From contig NZ_QGTL01000017.1 in assembly GCF_003182135.1 (NCBI RefSeq), positions 80,257 through 144,256 of the forward strand: 64,000 nucleotides of DNA. Reading direction: 5' to 3'. Positions 34,082 to 42,626 of this stretch are shown here, piece after piece. Position numbers and translations under genes: made by a program. The first letter of the stretch is position 1; the number at the start of each line of letters is the position of its first letter. Below the pieces are notes generated by a model. The model did no database searches, was not told the DNA's origin, and saw nothing but the letters and a program-made list of their open reading frames with translations. The stretch is from Nocardia neocaledoniensis (GTDB lineage Bacteria > Actinomycetota > Actinomycetes > Mycobacteriales > Mycobacteriaceae).

Positions 34082-35457
34082 CGACACCGCCTACGACCCC
34101 CGCGGCCGGGTCGCCGGCCCCGCAGGGGAACGCGAGCGCGTCTCCCGCTGAGCCGTCGCCGACACGGGGACCGGCGAGGGGCGAGGGCGGCGCGGTGCCT
34201 GCCGCTGAGGCGGTGGTGGGTGCTGAGGAGTCCCGGTGGACCGGTGCGCCGATCGTCGTGCTCGGGATCGGCGCCGACGGCTGGGACGGGCTCGGTGCGG
34301 CCGCCAGGGCGGCGATCGGGGAGTGCGAGGTCGTCTTCGGATCGCCGCGGCAGCTGGACCTGCTACCGGCGAGTGCGGCCGAGCGGGTGACGTGGCCCAG
34401 TCCGCTGCTGCCCGCCCTGCCCGCGCTGTTCGCGCAGCACGCCGAGCACCGGATCGGCGTCCTGGCCAGCGGCGACCCGATGTTCTACGGTATCGGCGCG
34501 ACCCTGGCCCGCCGGTTCGGTGCCGAGGCGCTGCGCGTGTTTCCGCAACCGTCGTCGGCGTCGCTGGCGTGCGCCCGGCTGGGCTGGCCGCTGGCCGAGA
34601 TTCCGGTCGTGAGCGTGGTTGCCCGGCCATTGCCCACGGTCCTGCCCGAGCTGGCCGACGGCCGCCGGGTGCTCGTGCTCAGCGAGGACGAGCGGACCCC
34701 GGCGCAGCTGGCCACGCTGCTGCGCGACAATGGATTCGGTGCCTCCACGCTGACCGTTCTCGAGCAGCTCGGCGGCCCGGCCGAACACCGACGCACCGGC
34801 ACCGCCGCGACCTGGGCACATCCGCAGGGCGATCCGCTCAACATCGTCGCGATCGCCTGCGTCGCCGACCCCGGCGCCCGCCGTGACACCCGCCTGCCCG
34901 GCCTGGCCGACACCGCCTTCACCGGCGATGGTCAGCTGACCAAATCCGAGGTCAGGGCCCTCACCGTCACCGCGCTGGCCCCGGCGCCCGGTGAACTGCT
35001 CTGGGACGTCGGCGGCGGCTCGGGCAGCGTCGCCATCGAATGGTGCCGCACACATCCGCGCTGCCGCGCCGTCACCTTCGAACGCCTGCCCGCGCGCCGC
35101 GAACAGATCGCCGCCAATGCCGCCGCGCTCGGCGTCCCGGGAATTACGATTCGCGGTGAAGTGCGCTCGGAGTTTGCCGAGCGGGAATTCTCCGCGCCGG
35201 ACGCGATATTTCTCGGGGGCGGCCTCACCCAGGACGGTGTCTTCGACCAGTGCTGGCAGCGCCTGCGTCCCGGCGGACGTCTCGTCGCCAACGCCGTCAC
35301 CGCGGAATCGGAAGCACAGCTGCTGGACTGGGCCGCCCGGCACGGCGGCACGCTGCGGAAATTCCAGATCTACCGGGGTGAACCGCTCGGCGGTTTCACC
35401 GCGTGGCGCCCCCACCTGCCGGTCGCGCAATGGATCGTCCGAAAACCCGCTGGTTGA
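34078..35457 (+). CDS. cobL: precorrin-6Y C5,15-methyltransferase (decarboxylating)
   Basis: A 459-residue bifunctional enzyme of aerobic cobalamin synthesis that methylates C5 and C15 of precorrin-6Y and removes the acetate carboxyl. The CbiE-like half (about residues 57-265) begins IVVLGIGADGWDGL; the CbiT-like half has the AdoMet motif WDVGGGSGSVAIEW. The first ~50 residues are a disordered Pro/Ala/Ser-rich extension, unusual for the family. GTG 34078 overlaps the SDR stop. Confidence 0.93.
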   Translation: MTTPPTTPAAGSPAPQGNASASPAEPSPTRGPARGEGGAVPAAEAVVGAEESRWTGAPIVVLGIGADGWDGLGAAARAAIGECEVVFGSPRQLDLLPASAAERVTWPSPLLPALPALFAQHAEHRIGVLASGDPMFYGIGATLARRFGAEALRVFPQPSSASLACARLGWPLAEIPVVSVVARPLPTVLPELADGRRVLVLSEDERTPAQLATLLRDNGFGASTLTVLEQLGGPAEHRRTGTAATWAHPQGDPLNIVAIACVADPGARRDTRLPGLADTAFTGDGQLTKSEVRALTVTALAPAPGELLWDVGGGSGSVAIEWCRTHPRCRAVTFERLPARREQIAANAAALGVPGITIRGEVRSEFAEREFSAPDAIFLGGGLTQDGVFDQCWQRLRPGGRLVANAVTAESEAQLLDWAARHGGTLRKFQIYRGEPLGGFTAWRPHLPVAQWIVRKPAG

Positions 35458-35629
35458 CACCGCGCCGATCACGGAACGATCACGCGCAAATCACGACAAA
35501 TCCGTCCACGCAGCGCGTGCGATTTCGCGATCGTTACGAACCGAACGTGTAAAACGAGTGACTCGGGGGTATGGTCGGGGCCGTTCCGGGTGATCCCCCC
35601 GGTTCGATGTATCCATGATGGGGAGTTAC

Positions 35630-36226
35630 ATGAAGTTCTCGAAGTTCACCGCCCCCGCGCTGCTGGCCATCGCCGCGACCGGCATCGCCGCCGCCCCGGT
35701 GGCCGCCGATCCCGCCGCTCCCGCCCCCGCGGTCGCGGGCCAGGACGCGCCGGAGGTCCGGGGCACCGACCGCGGCGTGACCTATCTCGCGCAGATCGCC
35801 GACGCGGGCAAGTCCGTGGTGACCTCGGTCACCGGCGGTCGCTTCGCGCTCGCCGCCGACCAGAAGTCGGTGACGCTGACCAACGAGGCGGGCGCCGTCG
35901 TCGCCCAGGTGCCGCTGACGGGGACGGTGAACGGAGCCCCCACCGAGATCGCGGCCGCCGTCGAGGCCGACGGCTCGCGCCTGACCCTCACGCCGAAGAC
36001 GGTCGCCGCCGCCGAGGCGATCAGCTCGCAGCAGTGGTTCATGGCCGAGTTGCAGCGGGCCTCCACCGGCGCGCTCGTCGGTGCGATCATCGGCGCCCTG
36101 CTCGGTGCGATCGGCATCGTCACCATCATTCCCGGCGCCATCATCGGTGGCGTGATCGGTCTGCTCATCGCCGGTGGTCCGTCGCTGATCGACGCGGGCA
36201 CGGCCTATTTCAGTGGGCAGCCCTGA
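35630..36226 (+). CDS. secreted glycine-zipper protein, unknown function
   Basis: A 198-residue exported protein. MKFSKFTAPALLAIAATG...AAPVAA is a signal peptide. The middle (GVTYLAQIADAGKSVVTSVT..., VTLTNEAGAVVAQVPL) resembles a beta-rich domain repeated in Nocardia secreted proteins (DUF8020-like, not certain). The C-terminal part GALVGAIIGALLGAIGIV...GAIIGGVIGLLIAGG is a glycine-zipper hydrophobic hairpin that could insert in membranes. GGGAG before 35630 sets the start. It occupies the cobM position between cobL and cobK, and its stop overlaps the cobK start. Confidence 0.75.
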   Translation: MKFSKFTAPALLAIAATGIAAAPVAADPAAPAPAVAGQDAPEVRGTDRGVTYLAQIADAGKSVVTSVTGGRFALAADQKSVTLTNEAGAVVAQVPLTGTVNGAPTEIAAAVEADGSRLTLTPKTVAAAEAISSQQWFMAELQRASTGALVGAIIGALLGAIGIVTIIPGAIIGGVIGLLIAGGPSLIDAGTAYFSGQP

Positions 36227-36975
36227 GAGTCCTGATCCTCGGCGGCACGGGTGAGGCCAGGGAACTGGCCCGGATCGCGGCGGGTGAGCGCGGACTCGAC
36301 ATCGTGTCCTCGCTCGCCGGCCGGGTCGCGCATCCGCGGCTGCCTGTCGGTCCGGTGCGCATAGGCGGGTTCGGTGGTGTCGAGGGCCTCCGAACCTGGC
36401 TGCGCGAGAACGCGATCGACGCCGTCGTGGACGCCACCCACCCCTTCGCGGCGCAGGTCAGCGCCCACGCGGCCACCGCCGCGGCCGATCTCGGCATTCC
36501 CGCGGTCCACCTGCGGCGACCGGAATGGGTCCAGCGCCCCGGTGACCTGTGGACCCGCGTCCCCGACCTGGCCGCGGCCGCCGAGGCGCTCGCCGCGCAC
36601 GGCGAACAGGTCCTGCTGACCATCGGCCGCCAGGGCGTCGGCATGTTCGCCGGCTGCGACCGGCACCGTTTCGTCATCCGCGCGATCGACGCGCCCACCG
36701 CGCCACTGCCGTCGCGGTACGAACTGCTGCTCGCCCGCGGTCCGTTCACCTTCGACGACGAGCTGGTGCTGATGTCGCGGCACCGCATCGACGTGCTCGT
36801 CACCAAGAACAGCGGCGGCGAGCAGACCGAGGCCAAGATCTTCGCCGCCCGCACCGCCGGGCTGCCTGTCGTGATGATCGACCGGCCGCCGCTGCCCGTC
36901 GACGCGGTCGCGGTCGACGAGGTCGGCGCTGCGCTGGAATGGCTGCACGACGCCGCCGCGCACCGCGTGCGCTGA
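36223..36975 (+). CDS. cobK: precorrin-6A reductase
   Basis: A 250-residue NADPH-dependent reductase of corrin synthesis. VLILGGTGEARELARIAA is the cofactor loop, DAVVDATHPFAAQVSAHAA and VTKNSGGEQTEAKI are CobK signatures. No ATG, GTG or TTG is available at the family N-terminus. The reading frame fits a CTG start at 36223 (giving M-RVLILGG), overlapping the preceding TGA as CTGA, so translation would be coupled to the secreted-protein gene. Confidence 0.9.
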   Translation: MRVLILGGTGEARELARIAAGERGLDIVSSLAGRVAHPRLPVGPVRIGGFGGVEGLRTWLRENAIDAVVDATHPFAAQVSAHAATAAADLGIPAVHLRRPEWVQRPGDLWTRVPDLAAAAEALAAHGEQVLLTIGRQGVGMFAGCDRHRFVIRAIDAPTAPLPSRYELLLARGPFTFDDELVLMSRHRIDVLVTKNSGGEQTEAKIFAARTAGLPVVMIDRPPLPVDAVAVDEVGAALEWLHDAAAHRVR

Positions 36976-36990
36976 CCGGCTCGGCGCGGG

Positions 36991-37533
36991 TCAGCCCGGG
37001 CGCGGCCCCGCGAAGATGCGGGGAAGCTGATCGAACCAGTCCAGCACCGCGCGCTCGTAGGCGATGCCGAATTCGAGGGTGGCGCGCTGGTTCGGTGCGA
37101 GCGCGGTCGGATCCTCGTCGAGATAGCGGTCGAGCCGGTCCTGATGAATGTTCCGGTTGGCGGCGATGATCCGGTCGCGGTGGGCGGGCTCGAGATGCTC
37201 GCCGAACGACAGCGTGAGCAGCAGCGGGACCCGGATGGTCTCGACGCCCGGATCGCGGGCGATCCACTCGGCGAAGGCGTCGCGGCCGATGTCGGTGATC
37301 CGGTAGGGCGTGCGTTCCCTGGCACCGCGCTCGCCCTTGGTCACCAGTCCCGCCGCGTCCATGGCGGACAGTTCGCGATAGACCTGGCTCTGGGTGATGG
37401 TCCAGAAGTCGCCGATGCGCTGCTGGGCCTGGGTCGCCAGGTCCCAGCCCGACATCGGACCCTCGTGCAGGAACCCCAGAAGCGAGGCCGCGGTGGAGTT
37501 CAGCGGGCGGCGTCGAGTCACGGTGTCGGTCAA
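36991..37533 (-). CDS. PadR-family transcriptional regulator
   Basis: A 180-residue regulator. The N-terminal winged helix (AASLLGFLHEGPMSGWDLA..., FWTITQSQVYRELSAMDAAGLV) is typical of PadR, and the C-terminal coiled-coil helices mediate dimerisation (Vir_C type). TTG 37533 has GGGAG about 9 bases before it; a GTG at 37521 is an alternative. The palindrome at 37554-37572, 21 bases upstream, suggests autoregulation. It is convergent with cobK, 15 bases apart. Confidence 0.85.
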   Translation of the reverse strand: MTDTVTRRRPLNSTAASLLGFLHEGPMSGWDLATQAQQRIGDFWTITQSQVYRELSAMDAAGLVTKGERGARERTPYRITDIGRDAFAEWIARDPGVETIRVPLLLTLSFGEHLEPAHRDRIIAANRNIHQDRLDRYLDEDPTALAPNQRATLEFGIAYERAVLDWFDQLPRIFAGPRPG

Positions 37534-37553
37534 CGGTCAACTCCCTTCGAACT

Positions 37554-37572
37554 ACATTCCTAAGTGGAATGT
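37554..37572. promoter_or_regulatory. palindrome upstream of the PadR gene
   Basis: ACATTCC-N5-GGAATGT, a perfect 7-bp dyad 21 bases before the PadR start. ACAT/ATGT halves are the usual PadR recognition elements, though here they face outward. Probable autoregulatory operator; it lies between the PadR gene and the convergent-facing end of cobIJ. Confidence 0.55.
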
Positions 37573-37623
37573 TACGCCCGGGGTGTGCCACCGACCAGGA
37601 CCGGTGCCGTCGCGGCGTGTCCG

Positions 37624-39222
37624 CTAGTCGGTGCCGTAGCGGCGCGCGGTGAACACGCGGGTGCCCTCGGGGGTGTCGAACGCGGTGGTGGTGGAGGCGC
37701 CGATGATCAGCAGCGTCCGCATGTCGACCTGCTCCGGATCGAGCTCGCCGAGCGTGGTGACCCGGACGGTTTCGGTCGGCCCGCCGACATCGCGGCCCAG
37801 CACCACCGGAGTCTCCGGATCGCGGTGCTCCAGCAGCACCTCCCGCATGGCGCCCACCTGCCAGCGGCGCTGCGAGGAGGCCGGGTTGTAGATCGCGATC
37901 GCCATGTCCGCCGCGGCGACGGCCGCCAGCCGCCGCGCGACCACGTCCCACGGCTTGAGCCGGTCCGAGAGCGAGATCATCGCGTAGTCGTGGCCCAGCG
38001 GCGCGCCGACCCGGCTGGCGACGGCATTGGCCGCGGTCAGCCCGGGCAGCACCCGCACCGGCACGTCCTTGAACTGCGGTTCGGCCGAGACCTCGAGCAC
38101 CGCGGCGGCCATGGCGAAGACGCCCGGATCGCCGGAGGAGATCACCGCGACCCGTGCGCCGCGCCTGGCCAGGTCCAGTGCCATCGCGGCACGCTCCGAC
38201 TCGACCTTGTTGTCGCTGGCGTGTCTGCGCTGGCCTGCGCGTTCGGGTACCCGGTCGATGTAGGTGGTGTAGCCGACCAGGTCGGTCGCCTCGGCCAGCG
38301 CCGCGGTGACCTCGGGTGTGGTCCAGTCGGTGTCGCCGGGGCCGAGCCCGACGACGACGACCTCGCCGCGCTCCGGCGTGGCGGGCTCGGTGGCTGCCCG
38401 GCTCGACGGCGCCGTGCCCTCGACCGGACGGCCGGGAGCCGCTGCGGTGCCGGATGACCCGGATCCGGCGCCCGTCGTGACGATCGGGGTGGTCGGCGCC
38501 GGACCGGGCACGATGGTGATGGCGAAGTAGGGCACGTCGGCGTCGTCGACCTCGGCCGCGGTCAGCACGCGCTGGCGGGTGCTGCTCGCGCGCTCCACGT
38601 AGTAGGCGTCGGCGAGCCGTCCGGAGTCCGAGAGTGCCTGGCGCACACCGGGATAGGTTCGGCCCAGTTTCATGATCGCGGCGGCGTCGGTGGTGCGCAG
38701 CCGCTCGGTGAGCTGCTCGACCGGCATGGTGCCCGGCAGCACCGTGAGCACCTGCTCGCCCTCGACGAGCGGGGTGCCCAGCGCCGCCGAGGCCGCGCTC
38801 ACCGACGTGATACCGGGGACGATCTCGGCCTCGAACCGATCGGCCAACCGGCGATGCATGTGCATGTAGGAGCTGTAGAACAGCGGATCACCGGCGGCCA
38901 GCAGTGCGACGCTGCGCCCGGCGGCGAGGTGGACGGCGAGCCGGGCCGCGGCCTGCTCGTAGAACTCGTCGATCGCGCCCTGGTACCCGCCGGGGTGATC
39001 GGTCGTCTCGGTGGTGACCGGGTAGACGAGGTGCTCCTCGATCTGGCCTTCCCGCAGGTACGGCGCCGCGATGCCGCGCGAGATGCTGCGGCCGTGCCGG
39101 GCGCTGTGGAAGGCGACCACGTCGGCGGCGGTGATGAGCCGGGCCGCCTTCACCGTCACCAGTTCCGGGTCGCCGGGGCCGAGGCCGATGCCCCACAGTT
39201 TGCCGGTGCTGATCTCACTCAC
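37624..39222 (-). CDS. cobIJ: fused precorrin-2 C20- and precorrin-3B C17-methyltransferase
   Basis: A 532-residue fusion. The CobI half (about 1-245) starts LWGIGLGPGDPELVTVKA and makes precorrin-3A. A Ser/Ala/Thr/Pro linker (about 248-288) follows. The CobJ half begins VVVGLGPGDTDWTTPEV and performs C17 methylation with ring contraction. Both halves carry the GxGPGD AdoMet-binding loop of the tetrapyrrole methylase fold. The same fusion occurs in M. tuberculosis (Rv2066). GTG start, 4-base overlap with cobH. Confidence 0.95.
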   Translation of the reverse strand: MSEISTGKLWGIGLGPGDPELVTVKAARLITAADVVAFHSARHGRSISRGIAAPYLREGQIEEHLVYPVTTETTDHPGGYQGAIDEFYEQAAARLAVHLAAGRSVALLAAGDPLFYSSYMHMHRRLADRFEAEIVPGITSVSAASAALGTPLVEGEQVLTVLPGTMPVEQLTERLRTTDAAAIMKLGRTYPGVRQALSDSGRLADAYYVERASSTRQRVLTAAEVDDADVPYFAITIVPGPAPTTPIVTTGAGSGSSGTAAAPGRPVEGTAPSSRAATEPATPERGEVVVVGLGPGDTDWTTPEVTAALAEATDLVGYTTYIDRVPERAGQRRHASDNKVESERAAMALDLARRGARVAVISSGDPGVFAMAAAVLEVSAEPQFKDVPVRVLPGLTAANAVASRVGAPLGHDYAMISLSDRLKPWDVVARRLAAVAAADMAIAIYNPASSQRRWQVGAMREVLLEHRDPETPVVLGRDVGGPTETVRVTTLGELDPEQVDMRTLLIIGASTTTAFDTPEGTRVFTARRYGTD

Positions 39223-39854
39223 TCCTGTTCACCCGCGATCGCGTTGAGCGCCGACGCGGTGATCGCGCTGCCGCCGCGCCTGCCGCGCACGGTGAGGTAT
39301 TCGACCCCACCGAAGTCGATCAGCGCCTGCTTGGATTCGGCGGCGCCGATGAAGCCGACGGGGATGCCGATGATCGCGGCCGGTCGCGGCGCGCCCGCGT
39401 CGAGCATGTCGAGCAGGTGGAACAGCGCGGTCGGGGCGTTGCCGATCGCGACGACGGCGCCGTCGAGCTGATCGCGCAGCAGCTCCAGCGCCGCCACCGA
39501 CCGGGTGTTGCGCAGGCGCGCGGCCAGTTCGGGGACACGCGGGTCGGCCAGGTTGCAGAGCACAGCGTTGTCGGCGGGCAGGCGCTTGCGGGTGACGCCG
39601 GAGGCGACCATGTTCGCGTCGCACAGGATCGGCTTGCCCGCCTGCAGCGCGGCGCGCGCGGCGGCGACCACGCCGGGGGAGTAGGCGATGTCGCCGGCCA
39701 GGTCGACCTGCCCGCAGCCGTGGATCATCCGGACGGCCACCCGCTCGACATCGGCGGGGAAACCGGCGAGATCGGCTTCGGCGCGGATCGTCGCGAAGGA
39801 GCGCCGATAGATCTCGGCCCCGTCGGTGAGGTAGCTGGTACGCACGTCGGACAT
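39219..39854 (-). CDS. cobH: precorrin-8X methylmutase
   Basis: A 211-residue isomerase that moves the C11 methyl group to C12 to give hydrogenobyrinate. The catalytic His45 lies in VRMIHGCGQVD. ILCDANMVASGVTR and IGNAPTALFHLLDMLDAG are conserved ligand-binding segments. First gene of a cobH-cobIJ pair, with 4-base overlap. Confidence 0.96.
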   Translation of the reverse strand: MSDVRTSYLTDGAEIYRRSFATIRAEADLAGFPADVERVAVRMIHGCGQVDLAGDIAYSPGVVAAARAALQAGKPILCDANMVASGVTRKRLPADNAVLCNLADPRVPELAARLRNTRSVAALELLRDQLDGAVVAIGNAPTALFHLLDMLDAGAPRPAAIIGIPVGFIGAAESKQALIDFGGVEYLTVRGRRGGSAITASALNAIAGEQE

Positions 39855-39902
39855 GCGGTCAACCCTAGAACCTGTGCTCGACGTGGCCTCCGTCGCGGTG
39901 GC

Positions 39903-40340
39903 TCAGGTGCGTGGGCGCTCGAGGATGCGCGACATCACCAGCGAGCTGCGGGTGCGGCCGACGCGGGCGTTCTCCCTGATCCGCTCGACGGTGACCTCGA
40001 TCTCGGCCATGTCGGTGGCCATCACGTGGACCAGCGCGTCGGCCTCGCCCGCGATCGTCCACACGCCCACGATCTGCGGGATCGGTTCGAGCGTGCGGCG
40101 CAGTTCGGCGGGGGAGATGTTGTCGCGGTAGTACACCTCCACATACGCCTCGGTGGTCCAGCCCAGCGCCGCGGGATTGACCTGGGCGGTGAAGCCGGTG
40201 ATCTGCCCGCTGGCCACCATCTTGTCGACGCGCCGCTTCACCGCGGGCGCCGACAGCCCGACCACGGTGCCGATGTCCTGGAACGAGGCCCGCGCGTGGG
40301 TGAGCAGTTCGGCCAGGATCCGCCGATCGATGTCGTCCAT
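39903..40340 (-). CDS. Lrp/AsnC-family transcriptional regulator
   Basis: A 145-residue feast/famine regulator: N-terminal HTH (MDDIDRRILAELLTHARASF..., LSAPAVKRRVDKMVASGQI) and a C-terminal RAM amino-acid-binding domain. GAGGGAG before ATG 40340 sets the start. It is divergent from the DDAH-like gene; the M. tuberculosis pair Rv2324/Rv2323c has the same partners, so it probably controls that gene in response to an amino acid such as arginine or ornithine. Confidence 0.88.
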   Translation of the reverse strand: MDDIDRRILAELLTHARASFQDIGTVVGLSAPAVKRRVDKMVASGQITGFTAQVNPAALGWTTEAYVEVYYRDNISPAELRRTLEPIPQIVGVWTIAGEADALVHVMATDMAEIEVTVERIRENARVGRTRSSLVMSRILERPRT

Positions 40341-40475
40341 GCCGCTCCCTCGATGCCGGACACAATGATTCGCCATTCTCGCATCGATATGCGCAACAGA
40401 TCAGTGTTCCTGGTGCAACGGAGAGGCATTTACCGTCGGAGGGACACGTTTCTCGCGCAGCCACCGGGAGCCCTG

Positions 40476-41357
40476 ATGACCGCCGCAGCCCCTCTTCGTG
40501 CCACCTCTCCGCTCGCGGCCCCGGCGCCCGCGCGCGCCGCGACCCCGCGCCGCTATGTGATGTGCAGGCCCGACCATTTCGAGGTCGCCTACGCGATCAA
40601 CCCGTGGATGGATCCCGCCGCCCCCGTCGACCGGGCGCGGGCGCTGGCGCAGTGGGAGATCCTGCGCGCGGTGCTCGAGGAACACGGCCACACGGTGGAG
40701 ACCGTCCCCGGCGAGCCGGGCCTGCCCGACATGGTGTTCGCCGCGAACAGCGGCATCGTGATCGGCGGGCACGCGCTCTCGGCGCGCTTCGCCCATCCCG
40801 AACGGGCCGCCGAGGGCCCGGCCTTCCACCGCTGGTTCGCGGCCAGGGAGCTGCGGTCGCTGGCCGCGGCGCGCGAAACCAACGAGGGCGAGGGCGATTT
40901 CACCTTCGCCGGGCAGCGGATCCTGGCCGGCGTCGGCTTCCGGTGCTCGCTGTCGGCGCACGCCGAGGTCGAGCGGTACTTCGACCTCCCGGTCGTGTCG
41001 CTGGAACTGGTCGACCCGCGCTTCTACCACCTCGACACCGCGCTGATGGTGCTCGACGACGCCACTGTCGCCTATTACCCGCCTGCCTTCAGCCCGGCCG
41101 CGCGCGATCTGCTGGCGGCCCTGTATCCCGACGCGATCCTGGCCGACGAGAACGACGCGCTCGCGTTCGGCCTCAACGGCGTCAGCGACGGCCACCACGT
41201 CTTCCTCGACCCCGAGGCGACCGGGCTGATCGAGGCACTGCGCACCCGCGGGTTCGCGCCCGTGCCGGTCGACATGTCCGAGCTGCGCAAGGGCGGCGGC
41301 GGCGTGAAGTGCTGTGTCCTGGAACTGCACACCCGCCGCGACACGACCACCGGCTAG
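40476..41357 (+). CDS. DDAH/arginine-deiminase-fold amidinohydrolase
   Basis: A 293-residue guanidino-modifying enzyme. FAANSGIVI, NEGEGDFTFAG and FYHLDTALMVLD (catalytic His) match dimethylargininase, and GGVKCCVLELH near the C-terminus carries the catalytic Cys. Such enzymes hydrolyse dimethylarginine or arginine-related guanidines to citrulline or ornithine. Its partner rocD-type gene of M. tuberculosis is absent here. GGGAG 6 bases before the ATG. Confidence 0.82.
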   Translation: MTAAAPLRATSPLAAPAPARAATPRRYVMCRPDHFEVAYAINPWMDPAAPVDRARALAQWEILRAVLEEHGHTVETVPGEPGLPDMVFAANSGIVIGGHALSARFAHPERAAEGPAFHRWFAARELRSLAAARETNEGEGDFTFAGQRILAGVGFRCSLSAHAEVERYFDLPVVSLELVDPRFYHLDTALMVLDDATVAYYPPAFSPAARDLLAALYPDAILADENDALAFGLNGVSDGHHVFLDPEATGLIEALRTRGFAPVPVDMSELRKGGGGVKCCVLELHTRRDTTTG

Positions 41358-41381
41358 CTGGGAGCCCGCCCGCGCCGGCCG

Positions 41382-41387
41382 CATACT
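41382..41387 (+). promoter_or_regulatory. -10 element of ltrA-like gene, leaderless arrangement
   Basis: CATACT ends 6 bases before ATG 41394; no ribosome site is visible. Confidence 0.35.
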
Positions 41388-41393
41388 CGGCGG

Positions 41394-42596
41394 ATGGCAA
41401 GCACCCAGGAGAGCACCGAGGAACGGCGCGCCAGCTGGACCGAGCTGTTCTTCGACCTCGTCGCGGTCGCCGGGATCGGGCAGCTCACCCACCTGCTGCA
41501 CCGCGGCCCCTCGCTCGGCGAGTTCGGCCTGTATCTCGTTCTCTACCTGGCATTCTGGGTGCTGTGGGCCTGCGTCACCGTGTACAGCAACGTCGCGGGC
41601 GAACAGGCGCGCACGACCCTGGTGTTCGGCTGCATGTTCGGGCTGTGCGTGATGATGGCCGCCGTCGCGGGGATGCCCGACGAGCACGCGACGGTGTTCG
41701 CGGCGATCTATGTGCTGGTGCGGGTCGCCTCGTCGGCCGCGTGGGGACGCGGCCAGGTCCTCGTCGACTGGCCGATCGCGCAGCTCGGCGCGGGAACACT
41801 GCCGTGGATCGTCTCGCTGTGGGTGCCCGCGCCCTGGAAGTTCGTGCTGTGGGCGGTGGGTCTCGGGCTCGATCTGTGGGTGATGTTCGCGGTCGACGCC
41901 GAACGCATGCTGGCCGACGCCGAACGGCGGGTGCGCGCCCGGTTACGCCGTCGGCCGGCCGGTCCGCGGCGCGGCGGACGCGAAGCGGGCGTGCCGACTC
42001 CGGTGCGGGCGGTGCGCGCCGATCCCGCGCACCTGGGTGAACGGCTCGGGCAGTTCCTGATCATCGTGCTCGGAGAGGGCGTGATCTCGGTGATCGCCGC
42101 GGTGTCGGCGGAGGAGTGGACCCTGCCGGTCGCCGTGATCGGTGTCGGCGCGTTCCTGTCGCTGCTGGGAATGTGGGCGCTCACCCTGCATTTCGGGTTC
42201 GTGCCCCGGATGATGTCGGCGCGGACCGACGCCGTCGAAGTGGCCCGGCACCGGGTCATGGGCACGCACTGCGCGTTGAGCGCGGCGGTCGCCACGGTGG
42301 CGGCGGGTCTGGGTCTGGTGGCGGCGCATCCGTCAGGTCATCTGCCCGCGGGGATCAGCTGGGTGCTCGGTGGTGGCGCCGCGGCCTTCTTCCTGGTGTG
42401 CGGGCTGGGTGGGTTGCCGAGCGCGGGTCCGCGCTGGTTGCTGCGGTGGCCGGTCCCGTGTCTGCTGGTCGCGGTGGTGCTGGCCTGGGCGGGACCACAT
42501 CTGGGTGGGATATGGCTGGTGGTCGGCGTGACGGCGCTGCTGACCGCCGCGGTCGTCTCGGAGACGGTTCGCGCCCGGACCTCGGGTGAGCGGTAG
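41394..42596 (+). CDS. LtrA-family (low temperature requirement A) membrane protein
   Basis: A 400-residue polytopic protein. The opening RRASWTELFFDLVAVAGIGQLTHLL and the mid-protein HLGERLGQFLIIVLGEGVISV are LtrA family signatures. About ten to twelve membrane helices with a basic cytosolic loop near residues 175-205. Listeria LtrA affects growth at low temperature; its biochemical role is unknown. Confidence 0.85.
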   Translation: MASTQESTEERRASWTELFFDLVAVAGIGQLTHLLHRGPSLGEFGLYLVLYLAFWVLWACVTVYSNVAGEQARTTLVFGCMFGLCVMMAAVAGMPDEHATVFAAIYVLVRVASSAAWGRGQVLVDWPIAQLGAGTLPWIVSLWVPAPWKFVLWAVGLGLDLWVMFAVDAERMLADAERRVRARLRRRPAGPRRGGREAGVPTPVRAVRADPAHLGERLGQFLIIVLGEGVISVIAAVSAEEWTLPVAVIGVGAFLSLLGMWALTLHFGFVPRMMSARTDAVEVARHRVMGTHCALSAAVATVAAGLGLVAAHPSGHLPAGISWVLGGGAAAFFLVCGLGGLPSAGPRWLLRWPVPCLLVAVVLAWAGPHLGGIWLVVGVTALLTAAVVSETVRARTSGER

Positions 42597-42620
42597 GGCC
42601 GCGCGCGGCGCGCGCGGCCC
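42596..42620. terminator. bidirectional hairpin between LtrA and RNA ligase genes
   Basis: A perfect 11-bp all-GC stem (GGGCCGCGCGC/GCGCGCGGCCC) with a 3-base loop, starting at the last base of the ltrA stop codon and ending just before the stop of the convergent RNA ligase gene. Confidence 0.75.
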
Positions 42621-42626
42621 AGTGCC

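Noticed and set aside
36971..36995. GCTGACC/GGTCAGC hairpin as a terminator between cobK and the PadR gene
   Set aside because: The 7-bp arms contain both stop codons and are short; it may be chance, and nothing else supports a terminator.
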